Source: CAG-390 sp964579135
GTDB lineage: Bacteria; Bacillota; Clostridia; Oscillospirales; CAG-272
Reading direction: 5' to 3'
Length of the DNA stretch: 64,000 nt
Assembly: GCA_964579135.1 (NCBI GenBank)
Contig: CAZOFD010000002.1
Location: forward strand, 31,728 to 95,727
In this document: positions 9,548 through 17,371 of the stretch, in pieces
How the letters are laid out: every line of letters starts with the position of its first letter
Position numbering within the stretch: the first letter of the stretch is position 1
Notes under the pieces: model-generated
Seen by the model: only the letters and a program-made list of their open reading frames with translations
The model's database searches: none
What the model was told of the DNA's origin: nothing
Program-made: the position numbers and the translations under genes

Positions 9548-10144
9548 CTACGTTTCGGGCGAAACCGGCTCGCGAGGCGGACGAGGTAACGCCTCGCCGT
9601 CGATAAGCGGCTCGAAGCAAGGGTACTCCGCCGCCGCTCTGACCCCCGTGACGTGTAAAAATCGCAGCGAAGCATACGTGTAACTTGAGAGCGGGCGGTC
9701 TATATGATCCTCGGAATGTGCCGCGACAAACAGTTCGTCGCCCTCCGCGGCGCTTATCAAAAGCGAGTGATAAAACTCGCCGTTGCCGTCGGCAAGCTGT
9801 ATCACGTCGCCGATCGTCGCGCCGCCGCGATCCGTTTCTTCTCCGAAAGGCCCGATCCCGCCGTTTGTCTCGGCAAATTCGGGCTTGCGAGTGATAAAAT
9901 CGAAAAAAGACACGACGGACGTCCACGCGGGGGCGCGATCCGTTTCGGAAACGTAGTACCAGCCGTAAACGGGCGTGTAATTCATAACGCACGAGCCCGC
10001 AAAAACGCACTGAGATACAAAGTTCGTGCAATCTCCGCCGAGTCCCGAATAATTCGCGAAAAGCGGGTTGCGATCGTTTGCCCAGCGCCTTGCATAGCGC
10101 ACGGCAAAAGCTCTGTTGTACGGAATAAAGACCCAAGAGTCCAT
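9548..10144 (-). CDS. Amidase-domain protein (papain-like, Amidase_6 type)
   Basis: 198-aa protein resembling the putative amidase domain found in clostridial and Bacillus spore or cell-wall proteins. Seen: YNRAFAVRYARRWAN at the N-terminus, the nucleophile motif GDCTNFVSQ with Cys near residue 36, conserved aromatic positions around YGWYYVSETDRAPAWTSV, and a His in YHSLLIS as a likely catalytic partner. There is no signal peptide, so it probably acts in the cytosol or the developing spore. The start at 10144 is set by a near-perfect SD (ggaggtga, 4-5 bp before the ATG); longer in-frame starts lack one. It is divergent from the SipL-like coat gene, which fits but does not prove a sporulation role. 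Confidence 0.75.
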   Translation of the reverse strand: MDSWVFIPYNRAFAVRYARRWANDRNPLFANYSGLGGDCTNFVSQCVFAGSCVMNYTPVYGWYYVSETDRAPAWTSVVSFFDFITRKPEFAETNGGIGPFGEETDRGGATIGDVIQLADGNGEFYHSLLISAAEGDELFVAAHSEDHIDRPLSSYTYASLRFLHVTGVRAAAEYPCFEPLIDGEALPRPPREPVSPET

Positions 10145-10282
10145 TTTATCACCTCCGATAAGGTTATATTCGTTTGTCTTACCCGAAATGACGCAATACG
10201 AGGAAACGCCGAGGCAAATATGTGAATAATGCCGCCGCGAGCGAATATATTTGAGTGAACGATACGTTACGGGGAGGACAAA

Positions 10283-11854
10283 ATGAACGAAAATAAAAAC
10301 GATACCCAAATGGGTTTTGATATCTTAACGCCCGTTTTCAACGGCGATATCCACTGCGACCTCAGCGACGAGTTGACTTTGCCCGATTATATGCCCGCCG
10401 TAAAGCGCGTGGTCTACGTTGAAGCGACCCCGTCGAGCCCCGAGCATTATTCCTCGGGCGGAAAGATCGAGATCGCGGGCGACGTTAGGTATCGTATGGT
10501 GTACGAGGGCATAAGCGGCGACGGCGAGAGCGAGGGCGTTTGGTGCGCGGAACTCTCGGGCGAATACGAAACGTCGGCTGAGAGCGGAAAAACGCTCCGT
10601 GGCGAAAACGCGATCTTTACCGCGACGGCGAGATGCGAAAACACGTCCGTTAGGGTCACCGCTCCGCGGCGAGTTACCTTTAAGACGCGCGTTATCGTGT
10701 CGGCGAGAGTTTACGGCGAGTGGCACTCGGAGCTTGCGGTGCGCGGCGAAACGGCAAAGGACGATCTTTGCGTTTTGTACGCTCGTGCACTCTCGCCCGC
10801 GGTGTCGACGGGGAAGAGCGAAAAAATGCAGATACGCGAGAGCGTGTCGGCGGACGACGTCCCGGGCGATGGCGAACTGCGAGTCGTTTCCTGCTTTGCA
10901 AACGCAGCCTCGCTTACTTCTGAGGCTACGCGCTCGTCCGTTAAGTGCGACGGAACGATATACGCGTGCCTTATACTTTGCAGAGAGGGTGAGCGTCCGT
11001 TTGCCGTAGAGCGTTCGTTGCCCTTTTCCGGCGAGGTGGAGCTCGACGAGCCGCCGGCAGAGGACGCGAAATCAGCCGGCGGGTGCTCGCACGTAAATAT
11101 AAAATCGGTTTCGGCGTCGGCTGAAGACGCCGGGGTGACGATTGAGGTCGAGTTCGAGGTTATAGCGGAGTTATACGGCGCGCGGGAATTTCGCTACGTT
11201 AAAGACGCATATCTGAAAAACAAACTGTCAAGCACGGAACGCGTTGCGGCGGATATAGGCGTGCCGGTGCTTTGTCGCGACGGGAATATCAGCGTGGGTA
11301 CGTCGTACGTGCTCGGCGAGGGCGAGGGCGATTCTCGCGTGATATGCGTTTTGTCGTCGGGGTGCAAAAATTGCGAGGCGTCGGTGATCGGCAGCGAACT
11401 TAAGGTCACGGGCAGCGTCGGCGCCGTCGTCCTTTCCGACGACGACGGGGAACTTGTGTCGCACGAGGCGGAGATCCCCTTTAAATACGCGGTGCGATTC
11501 GACGGTGATCCTAAAAATACGGAAGTTTTGTGCGACGTTACGGCGGGCGGGTTTTCGTGCCGTCGCGACGGGAACAAAGTTTCCGTGGACTGCGAGGTCT
11601 GCGTGGCTTTGCGCGCGTTTGAAAAAACGGCGGTAAACACGGCGACGGAACTCGGAGTCGGCGCCGAGCGCAAAATACGCACGGTCGGCGCGGGTATCAC
11701 CGTGTGCTATCCCTCGGCGGGCGAAACGCTTTGGGATGTCTGCAAGAGGTACGGAGCGGAAACGCAAAAGGTCGCGTGTGACAACGGTCTGCGCGCGGAC
11801 GTTGCCGAGGACTTGAGCGATTCTCTCGGCGGCGCACGCTTTTTGATAATATAA
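10283..11854 (+). CDS. SipL-like spore coat morphogenetic protein (DUF3794 repeats plus LysM)
   Basis: 523-aa protein with repeated DUF3794-type beta modules (for example around VKRVVYVEATPSS near residue 40, and later GVPVLCRDGN and GVGAERKIRTVG segments). It ends in a short LysM (AGETLWDVCKRYGAET, about residues 475-490). This layout and length match SipL of Clostridioides difficile, which docks the SpoIVA basement layer of the coat and is the functional counterpart of Bacillus SpoVID. No signal peptide is present, as expected for a mother-cell cytosolic protein. The SD ggggagga lies 5 bp before the ATG. spoIVA is not in the window. No convincing sigma-E promoter was found in the 138-bp divergent region. 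Confidence 0.8.
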   Translation: MNENKNDTQMGFDILTPVFNGDIHCDLSDELTLPDYMPAVKRVVYVEATPSSPEHYSSGGKIEIAGDVRYRMVYEGISGDGESEGVWCAELSGEYETSAESGKTLRGENAIFTATARCENTSVRVTAPRRVTFKTRVIVSARVYGEWHSELAVRGETAKDDLCVLYARALSPAVSTGKSEKMQIRESVSADDVPGDGELRVVSCFANAASLTSEATRSSVKCDGTIYACLILCREGERPFAVERSLPFSGEVELDEPPAEDAKSAGGCSHVNIKSVSASAEDAGVTIEVEFEVIAELYGAREFRYVKDAYLKNKLSSTERVAADIGVPVLCRDGNISVGTSYVLGEGEGDSRVICVLSSGCKNCEASVIGSELKVTGSVGAVVLSDDDGELVSHEAEIPFKYAVRFDGDPKNTEVLCDVTAGGFSCRRDGNKVSVDCEVCVALRAFEKTAVNTATELGVGAERKIRTVGAGITVCYPSAGETLWDVCKRYGAETQKVACDNGLRADVAEDLSDSLGGARFLII

Positions 11855-11950
11855 AAAACACGGGTTGAGCAGAATACTTAAAGGAGTCGTCCTTTTGCCA
11901 TACGATACACGATCTTGCGAGTTTTCCCGGAATAAGGATCTCCGAATTTA

Positions 11951-12015
11951 TGCGAGATCGAGCACGACAAAAACGAGGATCGTAAGATCCTCGTTTAAAA
12001 TAATACGATCTCGCA
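11951..12015. terminator. Nested hairpin after the sipL-like gene
   Basis: Inner perfect stem of 11 bp (aaacgaggatc, loop gtaa, gatcctcgttt; 11971-11996) sits inside a second inverted repeat of 10 bp (tgcgagatcg 11951-11960, cgatctcgca 12006-12015). The inner hairpin ends in ttt and may terminate the coat gene. Confidence 0.6.
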
Positions 12016-12030
12016 AAGCGAGCGCCGCCC

Positions 12031-12067
12031 AAACGCCGGTTCGGCATAAAGACGGCGTTTTTATTTT
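12031..12067 (+). terminator. Hairpin terminator (plus strand)
   Basis: Stem aaacgccg / cggcgttt with a 14-nt loop followed by ttatttt. It lies in the 287-bp convergent gap between the SipL-like gene and the GH110-like gene; together with the nested hairpin before it nothing else is recognised there. Confidence 0.6.
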
Positions 12068-12141
12068 GCGGCTTGAGTTTGGATTTAAGCCTGTTTGCGG
12101 TACTGAGCGCTTGCGTGGTTTGGCGGATTTGTCGAAAGCCG

Positions 12142-13785
12142 TCACGATTCCGCAGGCGTATCCCGAAAGTCGGAATCGACGGAAGTGCAGTTTTCGATAA
12201 CGGCTGCCTTGTCTCCCGACGTGACGACGGTGTTGTGCCGCAGGATAAGTCCGCTTGTATTACGCACGTAAATTCCCGGTTTTCCGTTCGGGCATTCGAT
12301 ATAGTTATCCTCTATCGTAACGTTGTATATACTGCATCCCTCGGCTTTGTCGGCGTCTGCTTTGACGACGACGCCGCACGCCTCGCCTCCCCTTGAGGCG
12401 CAATTGTAGATTTTGTTGCCGCGAATGACGATGTTTGCGGGGCAACTTGCCTCGTACCACTTTGCTTCGGCTGCCGCGACGATCGCGGGACCCATAACGT
12501 CACGGAATACGCAGCCCTCGACAAGCGCGCTTCGATTCTTCAAAAGAACGCTTCTTGCAAAATGACGCGTTGCCGTGCATCTTACTATCTCCACTCGCGG
12601 CATACGCGTAACGTCGGAGAGAACGAACCCGTCCGTATCTTTCGGCAACGGCTTGTCGAGCGTTACTTTGCAGCACCAATCGTTCGGCATCGGTGTGCAT
12701 TCGAGTACCGTATAGCTCTGCGCCGTTTGCAGCGTATTGCGATCGGTCAATTCCAGCGTATCGCCGACGTCGGGATAATCAAGAGTCCCGGCGTGAGTTC
12801 CGTCCGGAGTTTTTTCCCGTATCACGCAAGTGCTTTCATTTTCTTTTTCGATTATCGCCTGATAATATCCGTGAACGTTTGTAAAATCATCGCCGTTCCC
12901 GTCAAAACGGCAGTCCTCAAACCTTAGCAGCCCCTTCATCGACGTGAAGTGCGTCGCGTCGGTGTTCGTCGACATATGATGCCCCTTTGACGGAATGACC
13001 GAAAGCCCCTTTATTATAACGTTCTCGCTCCGATTTCCCACTATCCCCATTCCGGGCTGGCTGTTTATCGTCACGTTCGTGAGTTTTATGTTTTTTGCGT
13101 TTTCGATAAGTACGGCGGGACGAGAGTGGTACGTATGAACGGTATAAAACAAAACTCCGTTATGAAGCGACTCCGAATCCCCGACGGTTGCCTTTATATG
13201 GCGGGAGTCCACAAACGTATAATCGTACAGATCGACGTAAACGTTACTTTCGATTGTCGGATCGTAAAAGAAATAGCGAAGAGTCATCGGCGTTTTTTCG
13301 CATATCGGGCAGTCTTTGTCAAATTCGATGACGCACAAGCGACGTCCGTTCGTATTTACGGGTTCGAGCTCGGTTACGCGCCCCCTGCTGTAAGGTTTGC
13401 GCAGGTGATCTATCGTAAGCCCGCGAAGCTCCACGTCCGTACAATTTACGATGGACACCGGCTCCATAAAGCCTTCGACCATAAGCGTTGCGCCGTCCGC
13501 AATAACGCGTGTTCCCAAGTGCCCGTCAAACGAGAGACATCTGTCGTACCGATAATTCGGATTGAACATTATCCTCTGAGGATTTCTCCCCCACTCTCCC
13601 GTAATTACGGAATGCATGGCGTTTATCGCAAGCTCGCCCGTGATACGGTACGTTTTCGGCGGAACGACAAGCGTAGTGTGTGGATGCTCGCGTAGGTATG
13701 ACATCGCGCAGACGAACGTGAGCGTATCGTTTTTTGCGGTAAAATCGGTCAAATTAACGATTTTTTCGGTCATTGTATTTATCAT
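12142..13785 (-). CDS. Right-handed beta-helix glycosidase, GH110-like (alpha-1,3-galactosidase candidate)
   Basis: 547-aa parallel beta-helix protein with many short repeats such as NIKLTNVTI, NVIIKGLSV, EIVRCTAT and NIVIRGNKI. Residues 273-305 carry TNTDATHF and GNGDDFTNVHG. Asp276, Asp299 and Asp300 have the spacing (0, +23, +24) that I recall for the three catalytic Asp of GH110 alpha-1,3-galactosidases. GH110 removes terminal alpha-galactose, for example from blood-group B glycans. Unlike characterised secreted members there is no signal peptide, implying a cytosolic substrate. The start at 13785 has ggagg 15 bp upstream; Met5 is an alternative. It follows the ttcA-like gene by 30 bp, so it may be the last gene of that operon. 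Family call fairly firm, specificity inferred. Confidence 0.65.
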   Translation of the reverse strand: MINTMTEKIVNLTDFTAKNDTLTFVCAMSYLREHPHTTLVVPPKTYRITGELAINAMHSVITGEWGRNPQRIMFNPNYRYDRCLSFDGHLGTRVIADGATLMVEGFMEPVSIVNCTDVELRGLTIDHLRKPYSRGRVTELEPVNTNGRRLCVIEFDKDCPICEKTPMTLRYFFYDPTIESNVYVDLYDYTFVDSRHIKATVGDSESLHNGVLFYTVHTYHSRPAVLIENAKNIKLTNVTINSQPGMGIVGNRSENVIIKGLSVIPSKGHHMSTNTDATHFTSMKGLLRFEDCRFDGNGDDFTNVHGYYQAIIEKENESTCVIREKTPDGTHAGTLDYPDVGDTLELTDRNTLQTAQSYTVLECTPMPNDWCCKVTLDKPLPKDTDGFVLSDVTRMPRVEIVRCTATRHFARSVLLKNRSALVEGCVFRDVMGPAIVAAAEAKWYEASCPANIVIRGNKIYNCASRGGEACGVVVKADADKAEGCSIYNVTIEDNYIECPNGKPGIYVRNTSGLILRHNTVVTSGDKAAVIENCTSVDSDFRDTPAES

Positions 13786-13815
13786 AGTTTTACTTTTTTT
13801 CCTCCGATGGGGGAT

Positions 13816-14589
13816 TTATCCGTCGTTTTCGTAATTCTTTATTCCGCTCATTCGCGAAAATTCGCGAAAGCCGTCGATCTCGCCTCGCTGTATCGCGCCG
13901 AATATGCGATAGCGCAAGCCGCGATGCATTCTGTCGAGATCCGCTATAAAACGCTTCATATTTTCGCGCTCGGTATTTCCGTCGGCGGGGCAGGTCGATG
14001 CGACCACCGGCAAAGCGGCGGAGGCGGCGTAGCGGCGCACGTCCTTTTCGGGAATATATATCATCGGGCGGATGACCGTTATTCCCGTGCGCGAAAGATA
14101 GGTAACGGGGCTGAATGTTCCGAGGCGCCCCTCGTGAAAAAGGTTGAGCATAAAAGTTTCTATAACGTCGTCGAAATGGTGCCCCAAAGCCACTTTGTTG
14201 CAACCGTTTTCCGCGGCGGCGGAGTGAAGCGCACCGCGACGCATCTTCGCGCACAGCGAGCAAGGGTTGCTCTCTTTGCGGTAATCGAATATTATCTTGG
14301 ATATCTCCGTTTTTACCGTTATATAAGGAACGTCGTAAGAGGCGCAAAGCTCCGCTACGGGGGCAAAGTCCATATCGGGCAGCCCCATATCGACGCTTAT
14401 TGCGCGAAGAGAATATCGCTTCGGGTGGAACCTGCGCATCAAGGCGAGTGCGGCAAGCAACGCGAGCGAATCCTTGCCGCCCGAGACGCCGACCGCGATA
14501 ACGTCTCCGTCCTCGATCATACCGTAGTCGTCCACGGCGCGTCGCACGTAACTCAGCAGATGCTTGGTATCGTTTTTAAGGTCGCTCAT
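13816..14589 (-). CDS. PP-loop ATPase, TtcA/TilS-type tRNA thiolation or modification enzyme
   Basis: 257-aa adenylating enzyme of the N-type ATP-pyrophosphatase family, similar to tRNA 2-thiocytidine synthetase TtcA. The PP-loop SGGKDSLALL is near residue 35, the CSLC pair (CxxC that binds the Fe-S cluster in TtcA) near 110, and GHHFDDVIETF near 135, all typical. A C-terminal Cys at STCPADG could be the third cluster ligand. The start at 14589 follows ggagga and overlaps the 3' end of the HAD gene by 14 bp, suggesting translational coupling. Longer in-frame starts lie inside the HAD gene. Whether it thiolates C32 or another position is not decided by the sequence. Confidence 0.85.
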   Translation of the reverse strand: MSDLKNDTKHLLSYVRRAVDDYGMIEDGDVIAVGVSGGKDSLALLAALALMRRFHPKRYSLRAISVDMGLPDMDFAPVAELCASYDVPYITVKTEISKIIFDYRKESNPCSLCAKMRRGALHSAAAENGCNKVALGHHFDDVIETFMLNLFHEGRLGTFSPVTYLSRTGITVIRPMIYIPEKDVRRYAASAALPVVASTCPADGNTERENMKRFIADLDRMHRGLRYRIFGAIQRGEIDGFREFSRMSGIKNYENDG

Positions 14590-15244
14590 TAAAAAGAAAA
14601 TCCTCCAATTCACGCGGCGACTCGAAGCACAGGTCGCTTTTGCCGCGCATAGCGTTGCGTATAGAGGGCGTTGACGGCGCCCAAAGAGCCGCGGCAAAGC
14701 GTGCGCCGGCGGCGTTTGCCATAAGTGTGCCTCGATCCATATCGTCGACTACGAGAACGTCCGTCGGCTCAAGGTGAAATCTTGCGCACGCATCGATAAC
14801 GGGCCACGGAGCGGGCTTGCGCCGCCCCTCTCCGAGGGTCCAGTCGTATATCGCATCGGGGAGAGTGGCGAAATTATGCTTCCAATCCCGTTCTATCACG
14901 CGGCGCGTGGAGTGCGAGGCGACGCATACCACTCCGCCCGCGGCGCGCTGACGGCGAATAATATTTATGATCCCGTCGTATGCCGTCGGTATGCGGTCTT
15001 CGGTGCTTTTTTGCCAAATTTCGAACTCGCGTTGCATCTCGTCGGCGGTAAATCCGTATTTTTCGCGGCAGAGCGCGTCAAAGCCCAAATCAAAACAAAG
15101 GTCGGAATATTCTTCGAAGCTCAAGGTTTCGCCGCGCAGTTTCGCAAGAGTTTCGCAAAACGACGGGTGGTTTATCTCTTGGGTCGAGTTGACCGTCGTG
15201 TCGTCGTGGTCGAGTATAAGGCATTTAAATCTCGTTTTTTCCAT
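14576..15244 (-). CDS. HAD-superfamily phosphatase (phosphoglycolate phosphatase-like)
   Basis: 222-aa haloacid dehalogenase-like hydrolase. Motif I is LDHDDTTVNS (nucleophile Asp and acid Asp, residues 11-20), motif II the Ser in CVASHS, motif III the Lys in RRKPAPWP and motif IV VVDDMDRG. The helical cap between motifs I and II makes it subclass I. Motif I reads DHDDT rather than DxDGT. The start at 15244 (Met5 of the open frame) has ggag 5-6 bp upstream, whereas the ATG at 15256 has none. It sits between a tRNA methyltransferase gene and a tRNA thiolase-like gene; the substrate is unknown. Confidence 0.8.
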   Translation of the reverse strand: MEKTRFKCLILDHDDTTVNSTQEINHPSFCETLAKLRGETLSFEEYSDLCFDLGFDALCREKYGFTADEMQREFEIWQKSTEDRIPTAYDGIINIIRRQRAAGGVVCVASHSTRRVIERDWKHNFATLPDAIYDWTLGEGRRKPAPWPVIDACARFHLEPTDVLVVDDMDRGTLMANAAGARFAAALWAPSTPSIRNAMRGKSDLCFESPRELEDFLFNERP

Positions 15245-15259
15245 ACGCGCTCCCATATT

Positions 15260-16036
15260 TCAGTGCCGCACCTGCGGCAGATAAAAATCGCAATATTCGT
15301 TTATCGTTTTCGCCTCGGGGAAAAGTTCTGTCGAGGCACGGGCGGGGTGCAACACGAGCGGAGGCTCCGCGTCAAGGCGCGGGGCGGCGCCGAGTTTTGC
15401 CTCAACGAGTACGGCGGAGGGGCGTGCCCCGAGGTACGGTACGATCTCCCTCATCCTTTTCGGCTCGAGTTTGTTTTTTCGCATAGCTTCGAAAAGGTCG
15501 GGCAGACGTTCGGGACGAAAAACGCAGTAAAAGCTGCCGCCGTGATCGAGCAGTCTCGCCCCCGCGGCGCAAAAATCCGCAATACCGCCGAAAATCTCGT
15601 GCTTTGCAGCGTTGCGCGCGTCGTCCGCGGCGGGCACTCCGCCGTGGTTTATATACGGCGGATTGGCGAATACCGCGGCGCATTTGCCGCCGACGTCGGC
15701 ACACGAGACGTCGCGTACGTCGGCGCAAAGCACCGTCACTTTGCCGCGAAGACCGTTCAGTCGCACGTTTCTTTCGGCGAGTTCGGCGGAATAGTGGTTG
15801 ATCTCGACGGCGGTGACGTGCGCAAATTTTTCGCAGGCGGCAGCCAAAAGCGAGATAACGCCCGTGCCGGAACCGAGCTCGCAGGCGCGACGCGAGGGGC
15901 GACGGCGCAGATATGCCGCAAGATAGTATGCGTCCGTGCCCCAATCGAGCCCGTGCCCGTTGCGTATAAGGCGTATCTTGCCGCAAACGTCCGTTATGCT
16001 TTCGCCGCCGTTCAATAAAACGTTTTCGTTCTCCAT
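15260..16036 (-). CDS. TrmN6-like tRNA1(Val) adenine N6-methyltransferase (YabB family)
   Basis: 258-aa class I SAM-dependent methyltransferase. The N-terminal segment (SITDVCGKIRLIRNGHGLDWGTDAYYLA) matches the YfiC/YabB family that modifies A37 of tRNA1(Val). Motif I is ACELGSGTGVISLLAA and the amino-methyltransferase motif IV is NPPY at about residue 130. The SD gggagg is 5 bp before the ATG, and a good promoter lies at 16061-16089. It is the first gene of a likely operon with the HAD, TtcA-like and GH110-like genes. Rejected alternative: HemK/PrmC, which lacks this N-terminus. Confidence 0.85.
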   Translation of the reverse strand: MENENVLLNGGESITDVCGKIRLIRNGHGLDWGTDAYYLAAYLRRRPSRRACELGSGTGVISLLAAACEKFAHVTAVEINHYSAELAERNVRLNGLRGKVTVLCADVRDVSCADVGGKCAAVFANPPYINHGGVPAADDARNAAKHEIFGGIADFCAAGARLLDHGGSFYCVFRPERLPDLFEAMRKNKLEPKRMREIVPYLGARPSAVLVEAKLGAAPRLDAEPPLVLHPARASTELFPEAKTINEYCDFYLPQVRH

Positions 16037-16060
16037 TAAGACCTCCCACAGTTACCGATC

Positions 16061-16089
16061 ATTATATCAGTTTTCGCACCGAATGTAAA
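16061..16089 (-). promoter_or_regulatory. Sigma-A promoter of the trmN6-like operon
   Basis: Minus strand TTTACA, 17-bp spacer, TATAAT, with about 20 nt of leader. Divergent from the promoter at 16169-16197. Confidence 0.75.
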
Positions 16090-16168
16090 GAGAAAGATCG
16101 CCCGTAGGCGAGAAATAAGTTTTCGCTTTTCGCGTCGGCGCACTTTGCGCCCTTTTCGTCCCGCGGTA

Positions 16169-16197
16169 TTGACAATTATTTTTTCGTGTGATAAAAT
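16169..16197 (+). promoter_or_regulatory. Sigma-A promoter of the HPr-like gene
   Basis: TTGACA, 17-bp spacer, TAAAAT; the start codon is 45 bp downstream of the -10. Confidence 0.75.
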
Positions 16198-16241
16198 ATG
16201 CTCAAATAAGCCGATAATCGGCGGAACGGAGAAATAATATT

Positions 16242-16481
16242 ATGGAAAACAAGGTATACACGATTCACTTCGTAACCATTGCCGATCTTTATGATTTCGT
16301 TAACATTTCCGGTAAATATCCCTTTGACGTGGTTCTCAAATCGGGACATTACAACGTTGACGGAAAGTCGCTTATGGGTATGTATTGCCTCAATCTTCTT
16401 TCGGATATCGAAATGACGGTTATGACCGACGATCCCTCGGCGTTTTTGGCTGAGATCGACAGATTTATCGTTAAAAAATAA
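16242..16481 (+). CDS. HPr-like phosphocarrier protein lacking the phosphorylatable His
   Basis: 79-aa small alpha/beta protein of HPr size and fold pattern. The segment DGKSLMGMYCLNLL aligns with the regulatory Ser46 region of HPr (KSIMGVMSL). The N-terminal active loop, which should read GIHARP, is TIADLYDF here, so the His15 equivalent is absent. It therefore cannot relay phosphate in the PTS; a Crh-like regulatory role through Ser phosphorylation is the obvious inference. The SD cggagaa precedes the ATG by 8 bp. It has its own promoter and terminator, with the udg gene just beyond. Confidence 0.75.
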   Translation: MENKVYTIHFVTIADLYDFVNISGKYPFDVVLKSGHYNVDGKSLMGMYCLNLLSDIEMTVMTDDPSAFLAEIDRFIVKK

Positions 16482-16494
16482 AATCGTACGAGGC

Positions 16495-16537
16495 GCTGTC
16501 GGTCATACTCTTCGAGAGTGTGACCGACGGCTTTTTT
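16495..16537 (+). terminator. Terminator between the HPr-like gene and udg
   Basis: A 16-bp stem with wobble pairs, loop ttcga, then six T. The SD of udg (cggaggag) follows directly, so read-through would be needed for udg unless it has its own start inside this 67-bp gap. Confidence 0.8.
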
Positions 16538-16548
16538 CGGAGGAGCCA

Positions 16549-17166
16549 ATGAACGAAAACGGCGGTATGGCGAAAAACGAGTATGCGGCGACAACGGCTC
16601 GGGCGAGTGCCGAGGAAAGATGGAGCACGCTTGAGCGTGCCTGCGCGCAATGCGAAAAATGCGCTTTGTGTCGCACGCGAAACAAGGTCGTTGTCGGAAA
16701 AGGGAACAAAAACGCAAAATTGATGTTCGTCGGCGAAGCGCCGGGGCGCGAGGAGGATGAGTCGGGTGAGCCTTTCGTCGGGCGAGCGGGCAAACTTCTC
16801 GACAGATTTTTATATGCCGTCGACATACCGCCGGACGATATATACGTCGCCAACGTTTTAAAGTGCCGACCGCCGAACAATCGCGACCCCCTGCCCGAAG
16901 AAGAGGATATCTGTATCGAATATCTGCGCGAGCAGGTTCGCCTCGTTCGTCCGAGTATTATCGTTTGCCTCGGTAGGATAGCGGCGCAAAGGTTGATAGG
17001 TAGCGACGTCAGGATAACCCGCGACCACGGGAAGTGGTTGCGACGCGGGAATTTTTGGATGACGGCGCTTTATCATCCCGCCGCGCTTTTGCGCGATCCG
17101 CCGAAAAAAGAGCAGATGCTCGAGGATATGAAAAGCGTTAAGAAAAAATTCGACGCCCTGTCTTGA
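16549..17166 (+). CDS. udg: Type-4 (family 4) uracil-DNA glycosylase
   Basis: 205-aa base-excision repair enzyme removing uracil from DNA. Motif A is GEAPGREEDESGEPF (residues about 63-77), followed by GRAGKLLD, and motif B is HPAALLR near the C-terminus. CxxC-type Cys (CEKCALC near residue 38) and CRPPNNR supply the 4Fe-4S ligands of family 4/5 enzymes. The Glu in GEAP is the family-4 signature. Length is normal. The SD ggaggag is 4-5 bp before the ATG. Convergent with hisS. Confidence 0.93.
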   Translation: MNENGGMAKNEYAATTARASAEERWSTLERACAQCEKCALCRTRNKVVVGKGNKNAKLMFVGEAPGREEDESGEPFVGRAGKLLDRFLYAVDIPPDDIYVANVLKCRPPNNRDPLPEEEDICIEYLREQVRLVRPSIIVCLGRIAAQRLIGSDVRITRDHGKWLRRGNFWMTALYHPAALLRDPPKKEQMLEDMKSVKKKFDALS

Positions 17167-17292
17167 TTCGGAAGCGACGATCGTTTTCGTTTACCGTTGC
17201 GGCAAACCGCGAATTTTCGTCGCACGCGGGTAAACGGCGCTCTTGCCGCGCCGAGAGCGCGCGTCGGTACCGACTGCGCAAGAAAGAAGACG

Positions 17293-17341
17293 AAAACAAT
17301 AAGCACGACGTCGCCGAAAGCGACGTCGTGCTTATTGTTTT
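17293..17341. terminator. Bidirectional terminator between udg and hisS
   Basis: A perfect 21-bp stem (aaaacaataagcacgacgtcg and complement; plus one more c-g pair) with a 5-7 nt loop. T-runs flank both directions. Confidence 0.85.
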
Positions 17342-17371
17342 TCGCGTGGTTTCGATAGCCGCGGCGTAGGA

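Noticed and set aside
10232..10282. Sigma-E promoter (gcgaata / gatacgtt) before the SipL-like gene
   Set aside because: The implied start site would fall inside the SD sequence, making the transcript untranslatable in the usual way; the match is also imperfect.
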